Assembly (NCBI RefSeq): GCF_016817355.1
Contig: NZ_JADOTT010000002.1
Span: 304,354-368,353, forward strand
DNA: 64,000 bases
Origin: Maricaulis parjimensis
GTDB lineage: Bacteria; Pseudomonadota; Alphaproteobacteria; Caulobacterales; Maricaulaceae
Direction: 5' to 3'
Of this stretch, positions 43,892 to 51,882 are shown piece after piece; position 1 is the stretch's first letter, and each line of letters starts with the position of its first letter. The translations under genes and the position numbers were made by a program. The notes beneath the pieces were generated by a model. It was not told where the DNA came from. It ran no database searches and was given only the letters and a program-made list of their open reading frames with translations.

Positions 43892-45538
43892 ATGCCGGAC
43901 ACAGCTTTTTTCCACACTGAGACGACCGCTGCTCGCGCGCTCGAGACGCTCCGCAAGGGGCTGTCGGGCACCGGGCAGACCCTCACCACGCCCTTCGGTC
44001 TGCGGCCCTTCCTGTATGCGGATTACACGGCATCCGGTCGGGTCTATGAGCCGATTGAGCATGTCATGGCCGGTTTGGCGGCCGATTATGCCAATCCTCA
44101 TACCGAGGACAGCGCGACCGGACGGGCCTCCAACGCTTGGATGCGAGAGGCGGAAAAACGGATCAAGCGCGCCGTGAATGCCGGGCCGCAGGATTGTCTG
44201 CTGGCCTGTGCGTCCGGAGCGACAGGCGCGATCCACAAATTTCAGGAAATTCTGGGACTTGCCGTGCCACCGGCCTCCCGCAAGGCGTTGGGCGTGGCGG
44301 CGGACCGGCGTGCGGATACGGTGGTCTTCCTGGGGCCGTATGAGCATCACTCTAACGAGCTGAGCTGGCGGGAGAGCCTGGCCGAGACGGTGTCCATTCC
44401 GCTGGATGAAGAGGGTGGGATCGATCTGGCAGCCCTGGCTGCTGAGCTGGCGGATCCGCGCCATGCCGGCAAGCGGAAGATTGGTGCGTTTTCAGCGGCT
44501 TCCAATGTGACCGGCGTGAAGAGTGATGTTCGGGCCCTCGCGCGGCTCTTGCACGCGCATGATGCGATCCTGTGCCTCGATTGTGCGGCCAGTGCGCCCT
44601 ATCTGCCGATCGACGTGCATCCTTCGGGAGATCCGGAGGCGCGGATCGATGCGGTGTATTTCTCACCCCATAAATTCATTGGCGGGCCAGGCAGTTGCGG
44701 GCTTCTTCTGTTCCATGCAGCGCTCTATGACGCGACGCTTCCGCCGACGCAGAGTGCGGGTGGTACGGTGCGCTATGTCTGGCCTGATGGTCATGATTTC
44801 ATTGAGGATATCGAGGCGCGCGAGCGGGCTGGAACGCCGGGGGTTCCGCAACTCGTCCGGGCGGCGCTGGCGCTGCAGCTGCAGGCAGAAATCGGTCATG
44901 CGCTGATCGCCCGGCGTGAGCATGCGGCATTGGAGGCGGCGTTCGAGGCGTGGCAAGCGCATCCGCGGATCGAGATCCTCGGCCCCCAGGATCCGTCGCG
45001 CCGGATCGGAATTGTCGCGTTCAATCTGAGGGATAGCCATGGTGGTGTGGTGCCGCCGCGGCTGGTGACGCGTCTTCTGAACGACCTCTTCGGCATTCAG
45101 TCTCGGGCCGGATGCTCCTGTGCCGGGCCCTATGGGCATGCCCTGCTGGGTCTGGATGAGGCGGCCACACAGGCGATCCGGCAGCAGGTCCTGGCGGGCG
45201 AGACCGGTGCGCGGCCGGGCTGGTGCCGGGTCAGCCTGCATTGGGCCATGACATCAAAAGAGGTCCAATATCTGATCGAAGCGGTTCTGTTACTGGCCGA
45301 TCATGCGGCCAGACTGGCATCGCAATATGTATGCGATGCGATCACGGGGGGATGGCAACACAGTCAGGACCGGCCTGAAACGGGATGTTTTCCGGTTTCC
45401 CTTCTCTGCGAGACCGGTTCGCCGGCCTGTGCGCCGGCCAAACGCCTGGATGAAACCGCGATCGCCCGCTTGCGTGAGCACGCCCTGGAGGATGCCCGGG
45501 CCCTGGCCGAGACGCTCAGCGTGGGCGCCGGTATCTGA
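43892..45538 (+). CDS. Class V aminotransferase-fold (cysteine-desulfurase-like) PLP enzyme
   Basis: 548 residues, longer than usual NifS/SufS (about 400). PLP Lys is in FSPHKFIGGPGSCGLL. The catalytic-loop Cys of desulfurases may be in SRAGCSCAGPYGH. The NPHTEDSATGRASN and GPYEHHSNELSW motifs match a subfamily of selenocysteine-lyase-like enzymes. About 100 C-terminal residues with several Cys follow. ATG 43892 is preferred over GTG 43883. The divergent Lrp regulator implies an amino-acid substrate; which one is unknown. Confidence 0.82.
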   Translation: MPDTAFFHTETTAARALETLRKGLSGTGQTLTTPFGLRPFLYADYTASGRVYEPIEHVMAGLAADYANPHTEDSATGRASNAWMREAEKRIKRAVNAGPQDCLLACASGATGAIHKFQEILGLAVPPASRKALGVAADRRADTVVFLGPYEHHSNELSWRESLAETVSIPLDEEGGIDLAALAAELADPRHAGKRKIGAFSAASNVTGVKSDVRALARLLHAHDAILCLDCAASAPYLPIDVHPSGDPEARIDAVYFSPHKFIGGPGSCGLLLFHAALYDATLPPTQSAGGTVRYVWPDGHDFIEDIEARERAGTPGVPQLVRAALALQLQAEIGHALIARREHAALEAAFEAWQAHPRIEILGPQDPSRRIGIVAFNLRDSHGGVVPPRLVTRLLNDLFGIQSRAGCSCAGPYGHALLGLDEAATQAIRQQVLAGETGARPGWCRVSLHWAMTSKEVQYLIEAVLLLADHAARLASQYVCDAITGGWQHSQDRPETGCFPVSLLCETGSPACAPAKRLDETAIARLREHALEDARALAETLSVGAGI

Positions 45539-46103
45539 GCACGCCTTCGGCGGCCAGCAGGGTATCGATCTGCTCGCGCTGTTCCGGTGTCGGCGGCGTC
45601 AGGCGGGGATAGAGCGGGGCCTTTGCATCGCGGTCATCCACCCAGGGCGCGTCCCATAATTCCGTCGCCCGGATGAAGGCGCGAGCGCGGGCTTCGCCGC
45701 CGGTCTCCAGGCAGCCGATCAGACAGGTGTCGACATAGGTCTGCGGGATGGGGTGATCCGCATCGGCGCTGACCTGCTCGCGATTGACCACGATCCAGTA
45801 GCGGCCTTCCGGCAGGGCGATGTCCGTACCGGCCGCCGGGCGGACACTGGCAGGGTCGATTTGCGTGAAGACATAGCCGCGCTCGCGATGGCGCAGGGCG
45901 TCATTGATCTCGGTCGGGACGAGGGCGGCGTGGAGGATGGCATTCGTGACCGGGCGGACACCGGCATAGGTCGCCTGTTCATCGCCATAGCGCACGGTCC
46001 AGCCACGTTTCCAGCCATGGGCGATGACGGGCAGGGCTTCGGTCTGGATGCCGGAATAGGTCGTGCGGCTATAGGCGCTCAGCAGGCTGCCATACCCGAC
46101 CAT
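45516..46103 (-). CDS. Gamma-glutamylcyclotransferase-fold protein
   Basis: 195 residues. The N-terminal VGYGSLLSAYSR is the GGCT-like YGS motif that binds the glutamyl group; AHGWKRGWTVRYG fits the family's second strand region. Such enzymes form 5-oxoproline from gamma-glutamyl compounds. ATG 46103 is taken at the motif; a TTG 10 codons earlier is possible. Its 3' end overlaps the aminotransferase stop by 23 bp, tail to tail. Confidence 0.62.
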   Translation of the reverse strand: MVGYGSLLSAYSRTTYSGIQTEALPVIAHGWKRGWTVRYGDEQATYAGVRPVTNAILHAALVPTEINDALRHRERGYVFTQIDPASVRPAAGTDIALPEGRYWIVVNREQVSADADHPIPQTYVDTCLIGCLETGGEARARAFIRATELWDAPWVDDRDAKAPLYPRLTPPTPEQREQIDTLLAAEGVLRYRRPR

Positions 46104-46201
46104 GAAGTCACGCTCTGCCAACTCGGCCTCCAAAGGGAAACGGCGCGGACCAGAAGTCCGCGCCGTCCATCTTGGCGTTTCACGCTGATGCGTCCAGTGC
46201 G

Positions 46202-47191
46202 CTACTGCGAGCGACGGCCGCGCGTGGAATAGCTGGAAGACGAATAGCTGGCCTGGGCCACCGGAACTTCTTCCGAATAGGTCGTCTCGGCCGGCATGTC
46301 GGTGCCGTAGAGATAGGTGCGTCCCTGGGCCACCGGCGCCGAGTTCTGCTGGTGCTGGTTCTGGGCGACCGGCGGAATGTCGGCCTGCGTCGGCGGGTTG
46401 TAGCCCGGCAGGTCGATATCGTTGCAGTCCACCAGACGCCATTCCCAGCGCTCTTCCGTGCGCAGGGAGTAACGGGTGACGGTTTCCGTCTCCATCGGGA
46501 TCACGCGGCTGTCGACCGAGGCGTGCTGGTCGAGCACTTCGATCCGATAGGTGTCGCGCAGCTCGTCGATCGGCACTTCCTCGACGCGGGCTTCCTGGAC
46601 CAGGACGTCACGCGTGATCGTGTCGTATTCGGCCGGATGGTTGATCTCGCGGATCTGGGCCGGCGTCACGACGATATTGCGTGTGACGGTCTGGTATTCA
46701 CCCTCTTCCTCGACAAGACACCAGACTTCGCCGGTCTCGCTGTCGAAACGCGTCATCTGGGCACCCGGCGTGTAACCGCGCCGCCAGACCATGCGCGGTT
46801 CGCGCACCATGATCGTTTCGGTCACCGTGTTGTGCACAGCCGGCTCGACCACGTATTCGACGTAGGACGGGCGGATCTGGACCGTCTCGGTGATGGTTTC
46901 ATACACGGGCTCGTGCACGATGTAGCGCACACCGGCTTCGCGCGAGACATATTCGCGGACTTCCGGACGCAGGCGCGGCGGCAACACGTCGTAGCGCTCG
47001 TAGGAATCCTGCGTCGTCACCTGCTCGGTGTAGACGTCATATTCCGGTGCGATTCGGACGCGGGCATAGCATTCGCCCGCCATCGCGGAATTGGGCGGGT
47101 CTGGCGGGAACCATTCGGCATCGCCCGCCAGGGCAGCAGAAGCGGTAATCAGCGTCAGCGCTGAGCCGCACAAAACAGATTTGCGGAACAT
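46202..47191 (-). CDS. Secreted protein with repeated Y-x-T-(I/V)-T motifs
   Basis: 329 residues with a signal peptide (SALTLITASAALAGD). After GECYARVRIAPEYDVYTEQV come four similar units: near 97-110 (YETITETVQIRPS), 119-132 (VHNTVTETIMVREP), 166-179 (YQTVTRNIVVTPAQ) and 189-202 (YDTITRDVLVQEAR). The C-terminus is Ser/Tyr-rich. Proteins with a CYARV opening and tandem Y-E-T-V-T-E units often precede OmpA-like domains in other bacteria (from memory), but no OmpA domain is here. GAGGGGG lies before ATG 47191. Confidence 0.6.
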   Translation of the reverse strand: MFRKSVLCGSALTLITASAALAGDAEWFPPDPPNSAMAGECYARVRIAPEYDVYTEQVTTQDSYERYDVLPPRLRPEVREYVSREAGVRYIVHEPVYETITETVQIRPSYVEYVVEPAVHNTVTETIMVREPRMVWRRGYTPGAQMTRFDSETGEVWCLVEEEGEYQTVTRNIVVTPAQIREINHPAEYDTITRDVLVQEARVEEVPIDELRDTYRIEVLDQHASVDSRVIPMETETVTRYSLRTEERWEWRLVDCNDIDLPGYNPPTQADIPPVAQNQHQQNSAPVAQGRTYLYGTDMPAETTYSEEVPVAQASYSSSSYSTRGRRSQ

Positions 47192-47412
47192 AAAAAATCC
47201 CCCTCGCTTACGGCGCGGGGCTGGCTTCAACCATCCCGCGAAGACACGGGATGCTAACGCAAGGCCGGGGAAGCGTTAAGGAATATTAACCATAAAGCGC
47301 AAGTTTCAACTCTCAGGAGAATATTGATATCCTGAATTCCCTCAAAAGGTTATGCGCGCGCCAGCTCTGACGGCTCATGGTCTGCGTATCGCTGGGCCGG
47401 TCTTGGAATGCA

Positions 47413-47441
47413 AAACGGCCCGGCGCAGGGCCGGGCCGTTT
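47413..47441 (-). terminator. Stem-loop terminator of the first M13 peptidase gene
   Basis: A perfect 12-bp stem (47413-47424 with 47430-47441) ends in three Ts on the minus strand. It lies 20 bp past the stop of the peptidase gene at 47461. Confidence 0.65.
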
Positions 47442-47460
47442 CCTGGTGCAGTGTCGCGTC

Positions 47461-49575
47461 CTACCAGATGGAGACGCGCTCTTCCGGCGGCAGGTAGAGA
47501 TCGTCGTCTTCGGTCACACCGAAGGCCTCGTACCAGACATCCATATTCCGCACGACGCCGTTGACGCGGTATTGCGACGGGCTGTGCGGGTCCGTGGTCA
47601 GACGGGAGACCAGGGCGTCTTCCGTATAGAGGCGGCGCCAGACCTGGCCCCAGGCCAGGAAGAAGCGCTGATCAGCGGAGTAGCCGTCGAGCTCGTCGGC
47701 CAGGCCATGGTCTTCCGCGTACATTTGCAGGGCGCGATAAGCCATGGAGAGACCGCCGATATCACCGATATTCTCACCCAGGGTGAGACGGCCATCGACA
47801 TTCATGCCTTCCACCGGCGAGAACTGCTCGTACTGGGCAACGATCTGGTCGGTGCGCAGGTCGAACTGTTCACGCGAGAAATCGGTCCACCAATTGCGCA
47901 GGACGCCGTCACCATCGGACTGGCTGCCCTGGTCGTCGAAACCATGGCCCATTTCGTGACCGATCACGGCACCGATGCCGCCGAAGTTCACGGCCGGATC
48001 TGCAAACGGGTCAAAGAACGGACCCTGCAGGATGGCGGCCGGGAAGACGATCTCGTTGGACGTCGAGGAATAATAGGCATTCACCGTCTGCGGTGACATG
48101 AACCATTCCCAATCCCGGATCGGGCCACGCAGGCGGTCACGGCTGTCGGCGCGGAACCAGGCGTTCACACGCTCATTATTGCCCCACAAGTCGTCAGCCC
48201 GGATCTCGATGTCGGAATAATCCGGCCACACGTCCGGATAACCGATTTTCGGCAGGAATTTCTCCAGCTTGTCGAAGGCTTCGGCGCGGGTCTCGTCATC
48301 CATCCATTCCAGCGTCTCGATGCGCTCGCGCAGGGCGGCGCGCAGATAGCCGACGAGCTCTTCCATCTGTTCCTTGTATTCCGGCGGGAAGTAGTGCTCG
48401 ACATAGATCTGGCCGATAGCTTGACCCATGTTGCCATTGACGAACTGGATGGCGCGGCGGTCGCGCGGACGCGGCGTATCCGTTCCGTTCAGCGTGCGGC
48501 TGTAGAAGTCGAAGGACCGCTCGTAGAAGGCTGGCGTCAGCTCGTTGCGGTGGTTCTCCATCCAGTGGAAGGACAGATAGTCCTGCCAGGTCTCGACCGG
48601 GATTTCCGTGAAGAGCTGGGCGAGGGACTGGATCGCCGTGTTCTGGCGCACCACGAATTCTTCCTGATCGGCGAAGTCGAGGGAGGCCATGAAGGTTTCC
48701 CACGGGAAGCCGGCCGCATAATTCGACAGGTCCTCGGCGCTCATCAGATTGTAGGTGGCGACGCGGTCACGGCTTTCCGCACGTGTCCAGTGGATTTCGG
48801 CGATCGCCGTTTCCAGGTCGAGGATGGCTTGGGCCCGTTCGGCACCACCGTCGACACCGATCATGTCGAACACGTCGGCGATATAGTCGAGATAGGCCGT
48901 GCGGTAGGTCTCGAAGCGCTCGCTGTCGTCGAGATAATAATTGCGGTCCGGCAGGCCCAGGCCGCCTTGGCTGAGCGACACGATATAGCGCTGGGGATTG
49001 CCCGGGTCGCGGCCGACAAAGGCCCCGAACAGGGAATCTGTGGACGGTGCGCCCATGAGGGCTGCGATGTCAGCATGCGAGCTGGCGGCGGCGATGCGCT
49101 CCAGGCCCGGACGGGCCGGGTCGAGGCCGAGTTCGTCAAGCCGTTCGGTGTTCATGTAACTGGCGTACAGATCACCAACCTGCTGCTCGACGCTGCCGGC
49201 TTCCGCATTGGCGGCCGCCGCTTCCATGATGATGCCCTCGATGCGCTCTTCAGACCGCAGATAGAGCTCGGAGAAGGAGCCGAAATTGGAGAAGCCATCC
49301 GGAATTTCGGTCGTGTCCAGCCAGCCTTCATTCACATAGCGGAAGAAATCATCGCCCGGATCGACCGTGTCGGAGATGTGCTGGGTTTCCACGCCCCACG
49401 CGCCCAGTTCCGGCGCGGAGTCGGAGGCATCAGCCGTTTCATGGGATGCTGCGATTTCGGCCGATGCGGCAGGCTCGCTGGCAGCGGCCGGCGTTTCGGT
49501 TTCAGCGGCGTCTTCGGCGGGCTGACAGGCTGTCAGCAGGGCCAGGGCGGCGGTGCCCAGCAGGAACTTCTTCAT
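47461..49575 (-). CDS. M13 (neprilysin-type) metallopeptidase lipoprotein, copy 1
   Basis: 704 residues with a lipoprotein signal (LLGTAALALLTACQPA) and an Ala/Glu/Thr-rich linker. Zinc site HEMGH at 540-544, third ligand Glu601 in ENIGD; closing WYEAFGVTEDDDLYLPPEER and final IW. M13 enzymes cleave short peptides outside the cytoplasm. Substrate unknown; protein-quality or peptide-nutrient roles are possible. A paralogue lies directly upstream, separated by a terminator. Confidence 0.93.
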   Translation of the reverse strand: MKKFLLGTAALALLTACQPAEDAAETETPAAASEPAASAEIAASHETADASDSAPELGAWGVETQHISDTVDPGDDFFRYVNEGWLDTTEIPDGFSNFGSFSELYLRSEERIEGIIMEAAAANAEAGSVEQQVGDLYASYMNTERLDELGLDPARPGLERIAAASSHADIAALMGAPSTDSLFGAFVGRDPGNPQRYIVSLSQGGLGLPDRNYYLDDSERFETYRTAYLDYIADVFDMIGVDGGAERAQAILDLETAIAEIHWTRAESRDRVATYNLMSAEDLSNYAAGFPWETFMASLDFADQEEFVVRQNTAIQSLAQLFTEIPVETWQDYLSFHWMENHRNELTPAFYERSFDFYSRTLNGTDTPRPRDRRAIQFVNGNMGQAIGQIYVEHYFPPEYKEQMEELVGYLRAALRERIETLEWMDDETRAEAFDKLEKFLPKIGYPDVWPDYSDIEIRADDLWGNNERVNAWFRADSRDRLRGPIRDWEWFMSPQTVNAYYSSTSNEIVFPAAILQGPFFDPFADPAVNFGGIGAVIGHEMGHGFDDQGSQSDGDGVLRNWWTDFSREQFDLRTDQIVAQYEQFSPVEGMNVDGRLTLGENIGDIGGLSMAYRALQMYAEDHGLADELDGYSADQRFFLAWGQVWRRLYTEDALVSRLTTDPHSPSQYRVNGVVRNMDVWYEAFGVTEDDDLYLPPEERVSIW

Positions 49576-49677
49576 GATGTACCCCCATCATTTTCCAGAA
49601 TTCAGTTGGCAAAGAGAGTAGGGCGAGATTGCTGGACCGCAAATGACGGTGTTGTCACCTTTGACAGTTGAACATGA

Positions 49678-49705
49678 AAAAGGCCCGGCAATGACCGGGC
49701 CTTTT
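49678..49705 (-). terminator. Terminator of the second M13 peptidase gene
   Basis: A perfect 11-bp stem (49678-49688 with 49695-49705) has a 6-base loop and a T5 tail on the minus strand. It isolates the two M13 genes from one another. Confidence 0.75.
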
Positions 49706-49728
49706 CCTGTTTTCATCGGTCTGATGAC

Positions 49729-51792
49729 CTACCAGATCGAGACCCGGTCTTCCGGGGCGAGGTAGAGATCATTCTCTTCGGTCACGCCGAAGGCTTCGTA
49801 CCAGGCATCCAGATTGCGGACGACGCCATTGATCCGGTACTGGGCCGGGCTGTGCGGGTCGGTGGCGAGCTGGTTGATCAGCTGGTCTTCGCGGATCAGG
49901 TTCCGCCAGACCTGCGCCCAGGCCAGGAAGAAGCGCTGATCGCCGGTCAGGCCGTCGATCACCGGGGCTTCGCCGCCACAGCAATTGTCCAGATATTGGT
50001 GGTAGGCGGTATAGGCCATCTGCAGACCGCCCAGGTCACCGATATTCTCGCCCATGGTCAGGTCGCCATTCACGAAGCGGCCTTCCACCGGAGAGTAGGA
50101 GTTGTACTGCTGCTCCAGAATGTTGGCGCGCTCTTCGAAGGCAGCATTCGTTTCCGGCGTCCACCAGTCGCGGATGGCCCCGTTCTGGTCGAAGCGGCGG
50201 CCCTGATCGTCGAAGCCATGGCCGATTTCGTGACCGATCACCGCACCGATACCCCCGTAATTGACGGCCGGATCGGCATTCGGATCGAAGAAGGGTGCCT
50301 GCAGGATGCCCGCCGGGAAGGTGATCTGGTTCATCAGCGGATTGTAGGAGGCGTTCACCGTTTGCGGCGGGTAGGGCCACTCACCGCGGTCCACCGGGCC
50401 GGACAGGTCGGCGACCTGTTCATTCCAGTTGAATTCACGCAGGCGGACCATATTGCCGAACAGATCGTCCGGCTGGATTTCCAGCGCGGAATAGTCCTGC
50501 CACTCGTCCGGATAGCCGATGCGCGGCTCGAAGGTGGAGAGCTTGGACAGGGCTTCGGCTCGGGTCTCGTCATCCATCCAGTCCAGGTTTTCCAGACGGC
50601 CCTGGAAGGCGGTGATGAGATTGGCCACCAGGCCTTCCATGGATTCCTTGGAAGACGGCGGGAAATGGCGTTCCACATAGACCTGGCCAACAGCTTCGCC
50701 GAGCTGGCCGCCGACAAGGTTGGCACCGCGGCGATCCCGCGGACGCTGTTCCTCGGTGCCGCGCATGGTGCGTCCGAACATTTCGAAGCTGGCCATGTCG
50801 AAGGCAGCCGGCAGACGGCCGGAATTATTGTTGAGGAAGTGGAAGGTCATGTAGTCGCGCCATACATCGACCGGGGTTTCCTCGAAAATGGCGGCCGTGC
50901 CTTCGATCGCGCTGGGCTGAGCCACGAGATAGGTGGCGACACCGTCGAGGCCGAGCGCTTCCATGCCGGTCCCGAAATCAAACTGCGGCGCCAGGGAGAC
51001 CAGTTGCTCCAGCGGCATCGGGTTGTAGATCTTCTGGATGTCGCGACTGTCAGCCTGGGTCCAGTGAACTTCGGCGATGCGCGTTTCCAGGGCGAGGATG
51101 GCCTCGGCCTTCTCGGCGCCACCCTCAATCCCGGCGAGATCGAAGATCGTCTCGATATAGGTGCGATAGGCGTCGAGATAGCGGGCGTTGTCCTCTTCCA
51201 GATAGTAGTCGCGGTCCGGCAGGCCGAGACCACCCTGGCCGACGAAGACCGTGTATCGCGTCGTATCGGCCGGGTCGGGAATGATGCCGACGCCGAAGGG
51301 CGATTGATGGTGGATCGTGGCGAAGAGGGCGTTGATATCGGCATGGCTCTCAGCCGCGGCGATCTGGTCCAGGAAAGGCTGGGCCGGTTCCAGGCCGCGC
51401 TGTTCGATCGTCTCGGTGTCCATCCAGGAGCCGTACAGATCGCCGACCTGCTGCTCCACCGTGCCGTGGGCCGCATTGGCGGCGGCGGCTTCGGTGATGA
51501 TGTCCTTCACCTGTTGCTCGGCTTCCAGAGCCAGCACGGTGAACATGCCGTAGCGCGACAGGTCGGAGGGCATTTCCTCAGTCTCCAGCCAGACGCCATT
51601 GGCGTACTGGTTGAAGTCGTCGCCCGGCGCGATTTCGCTGTTCATGCCGGCCAGGTCGAAACCCCATTCGCCGATGACCGGCGCGCCATGCGTTTCCGTG
51701 GCGGCGGCGGTTTCGTGGGTTTCTTCCGTGCCCGTCGGGCTGCAGGCGGCGACCAGAGCCAGGGCGACGCTGCTGAGCAGAAGCTTCTTCAT
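49729..51792 (-). CDS. M13 (neprilysin-type) metallopeptidase lipoprotein, copy 2
   Basis: 687 residues with lipoprotein signal LLLSSVALALVAACSPTG. Zinc site HEIGH at about 521-525, third ligand Glu582 in ENIGD, and C-terminal WYEAFGVTEENDLYL nearly identical in pattern to copy 1. A short YLDNCCGGEAP insertion after the third ligand is absent in copy 1. ATG 51792 starts the signal peptide; five residues of open frame precede it. The pair looks like a tandem duplication with later divergence. Confidence 0.93.
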   Translation of the reverse strand: MKKLLLSSVALALVAACSPTGTEETHETAAATETHGAPVIGEWGFDLAGMNSEIAPGDDFNQYANGVWLETEEMPSDLSRYGMFTVLALEAEQQVKDIITEAAAANAAHGTVEQQVGDLYGSWMDTETIEQRGLEPAQPFLDQIAAAESHADINALFATIHHQSPFGVGIIPDPADTTRYTVFVGQGGLGLPDRDYYLEEDNARYLDAYRTYIETIFDLAGIEGGAEKAEAILALETRIAEVHWTQADSRDIQKIYNPMPLEQLVSLAPQFDFGTGMEALGLDGVATYLVAQPSAIEGTAAIFEETPVDVWRDYMTFHFLNNNSGRLPAAFDMASFEMFGRTMRGTEEQRPRDRRGANLVGGQLGEAVGQVYVERHFPPSSKESMEGLVANLITAFQGRLENLDWMDDETRAEALSKLSTFEPRIGYPDEWQDYSALEIQPDDLFGNMVRLREFNWNEQVADLSGPVDRGEWPYPPQTVNASYNPLMNQITFPAGILQAPFFDPNADPAVNYGGIGAVIGHEIGHGFDDQGRRFDQNGAIRDWWTPETNAAFEERANILEQQYNSYSPVEGRFVNGDLTMGENIGDLGGLQMAYTAYHQYLDNCCGGEAPVIDGLTGDQRFFLAWAQVWRNLIREDQLINQLATDPHSPAQYRINGVVRNLDAWYEAFGVTEENDLYLAPEDRVSIW

Positions 51793-51830
51793 CTTCGATT
51801 TCCCCAATCAAGTGATGCGTGAAAAATAAG

Positions 51831-51860
51831 ACGCCCCGCGCTGAATGCAACGCGGGGCGT
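51831..51860 (-). terminator. Terminator of the RND efflux operon
   Basis: A perfect 10-bp stem (51831-51840 with 51851-51860, arms ACGCCCCGCG/CGCGGGGCGT) is followed on the minus strand by CTTATTTTTC. It lies 23 bp past the RND permease stop. Confidence 0.78.
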
Positions 51861-51882
51861 GAGATGTTGGCTGGACCGGCCC

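Noticed and set aside
47276-47289. TTAA-N6-TTAA, resembling a CtrA site, upstream of the repeat-bearing secreted protein.
   Set aside because: The CtrA consensus needs a 7-bp spacer; here it is 6 and the flanks do not match, so it is not called.
49852-51822. A 656-codon plus-strand frame opposite the second M13 peptidase.
   Set aside because: Antisense shadow; the minus-strand gene has all catalytic motifs.
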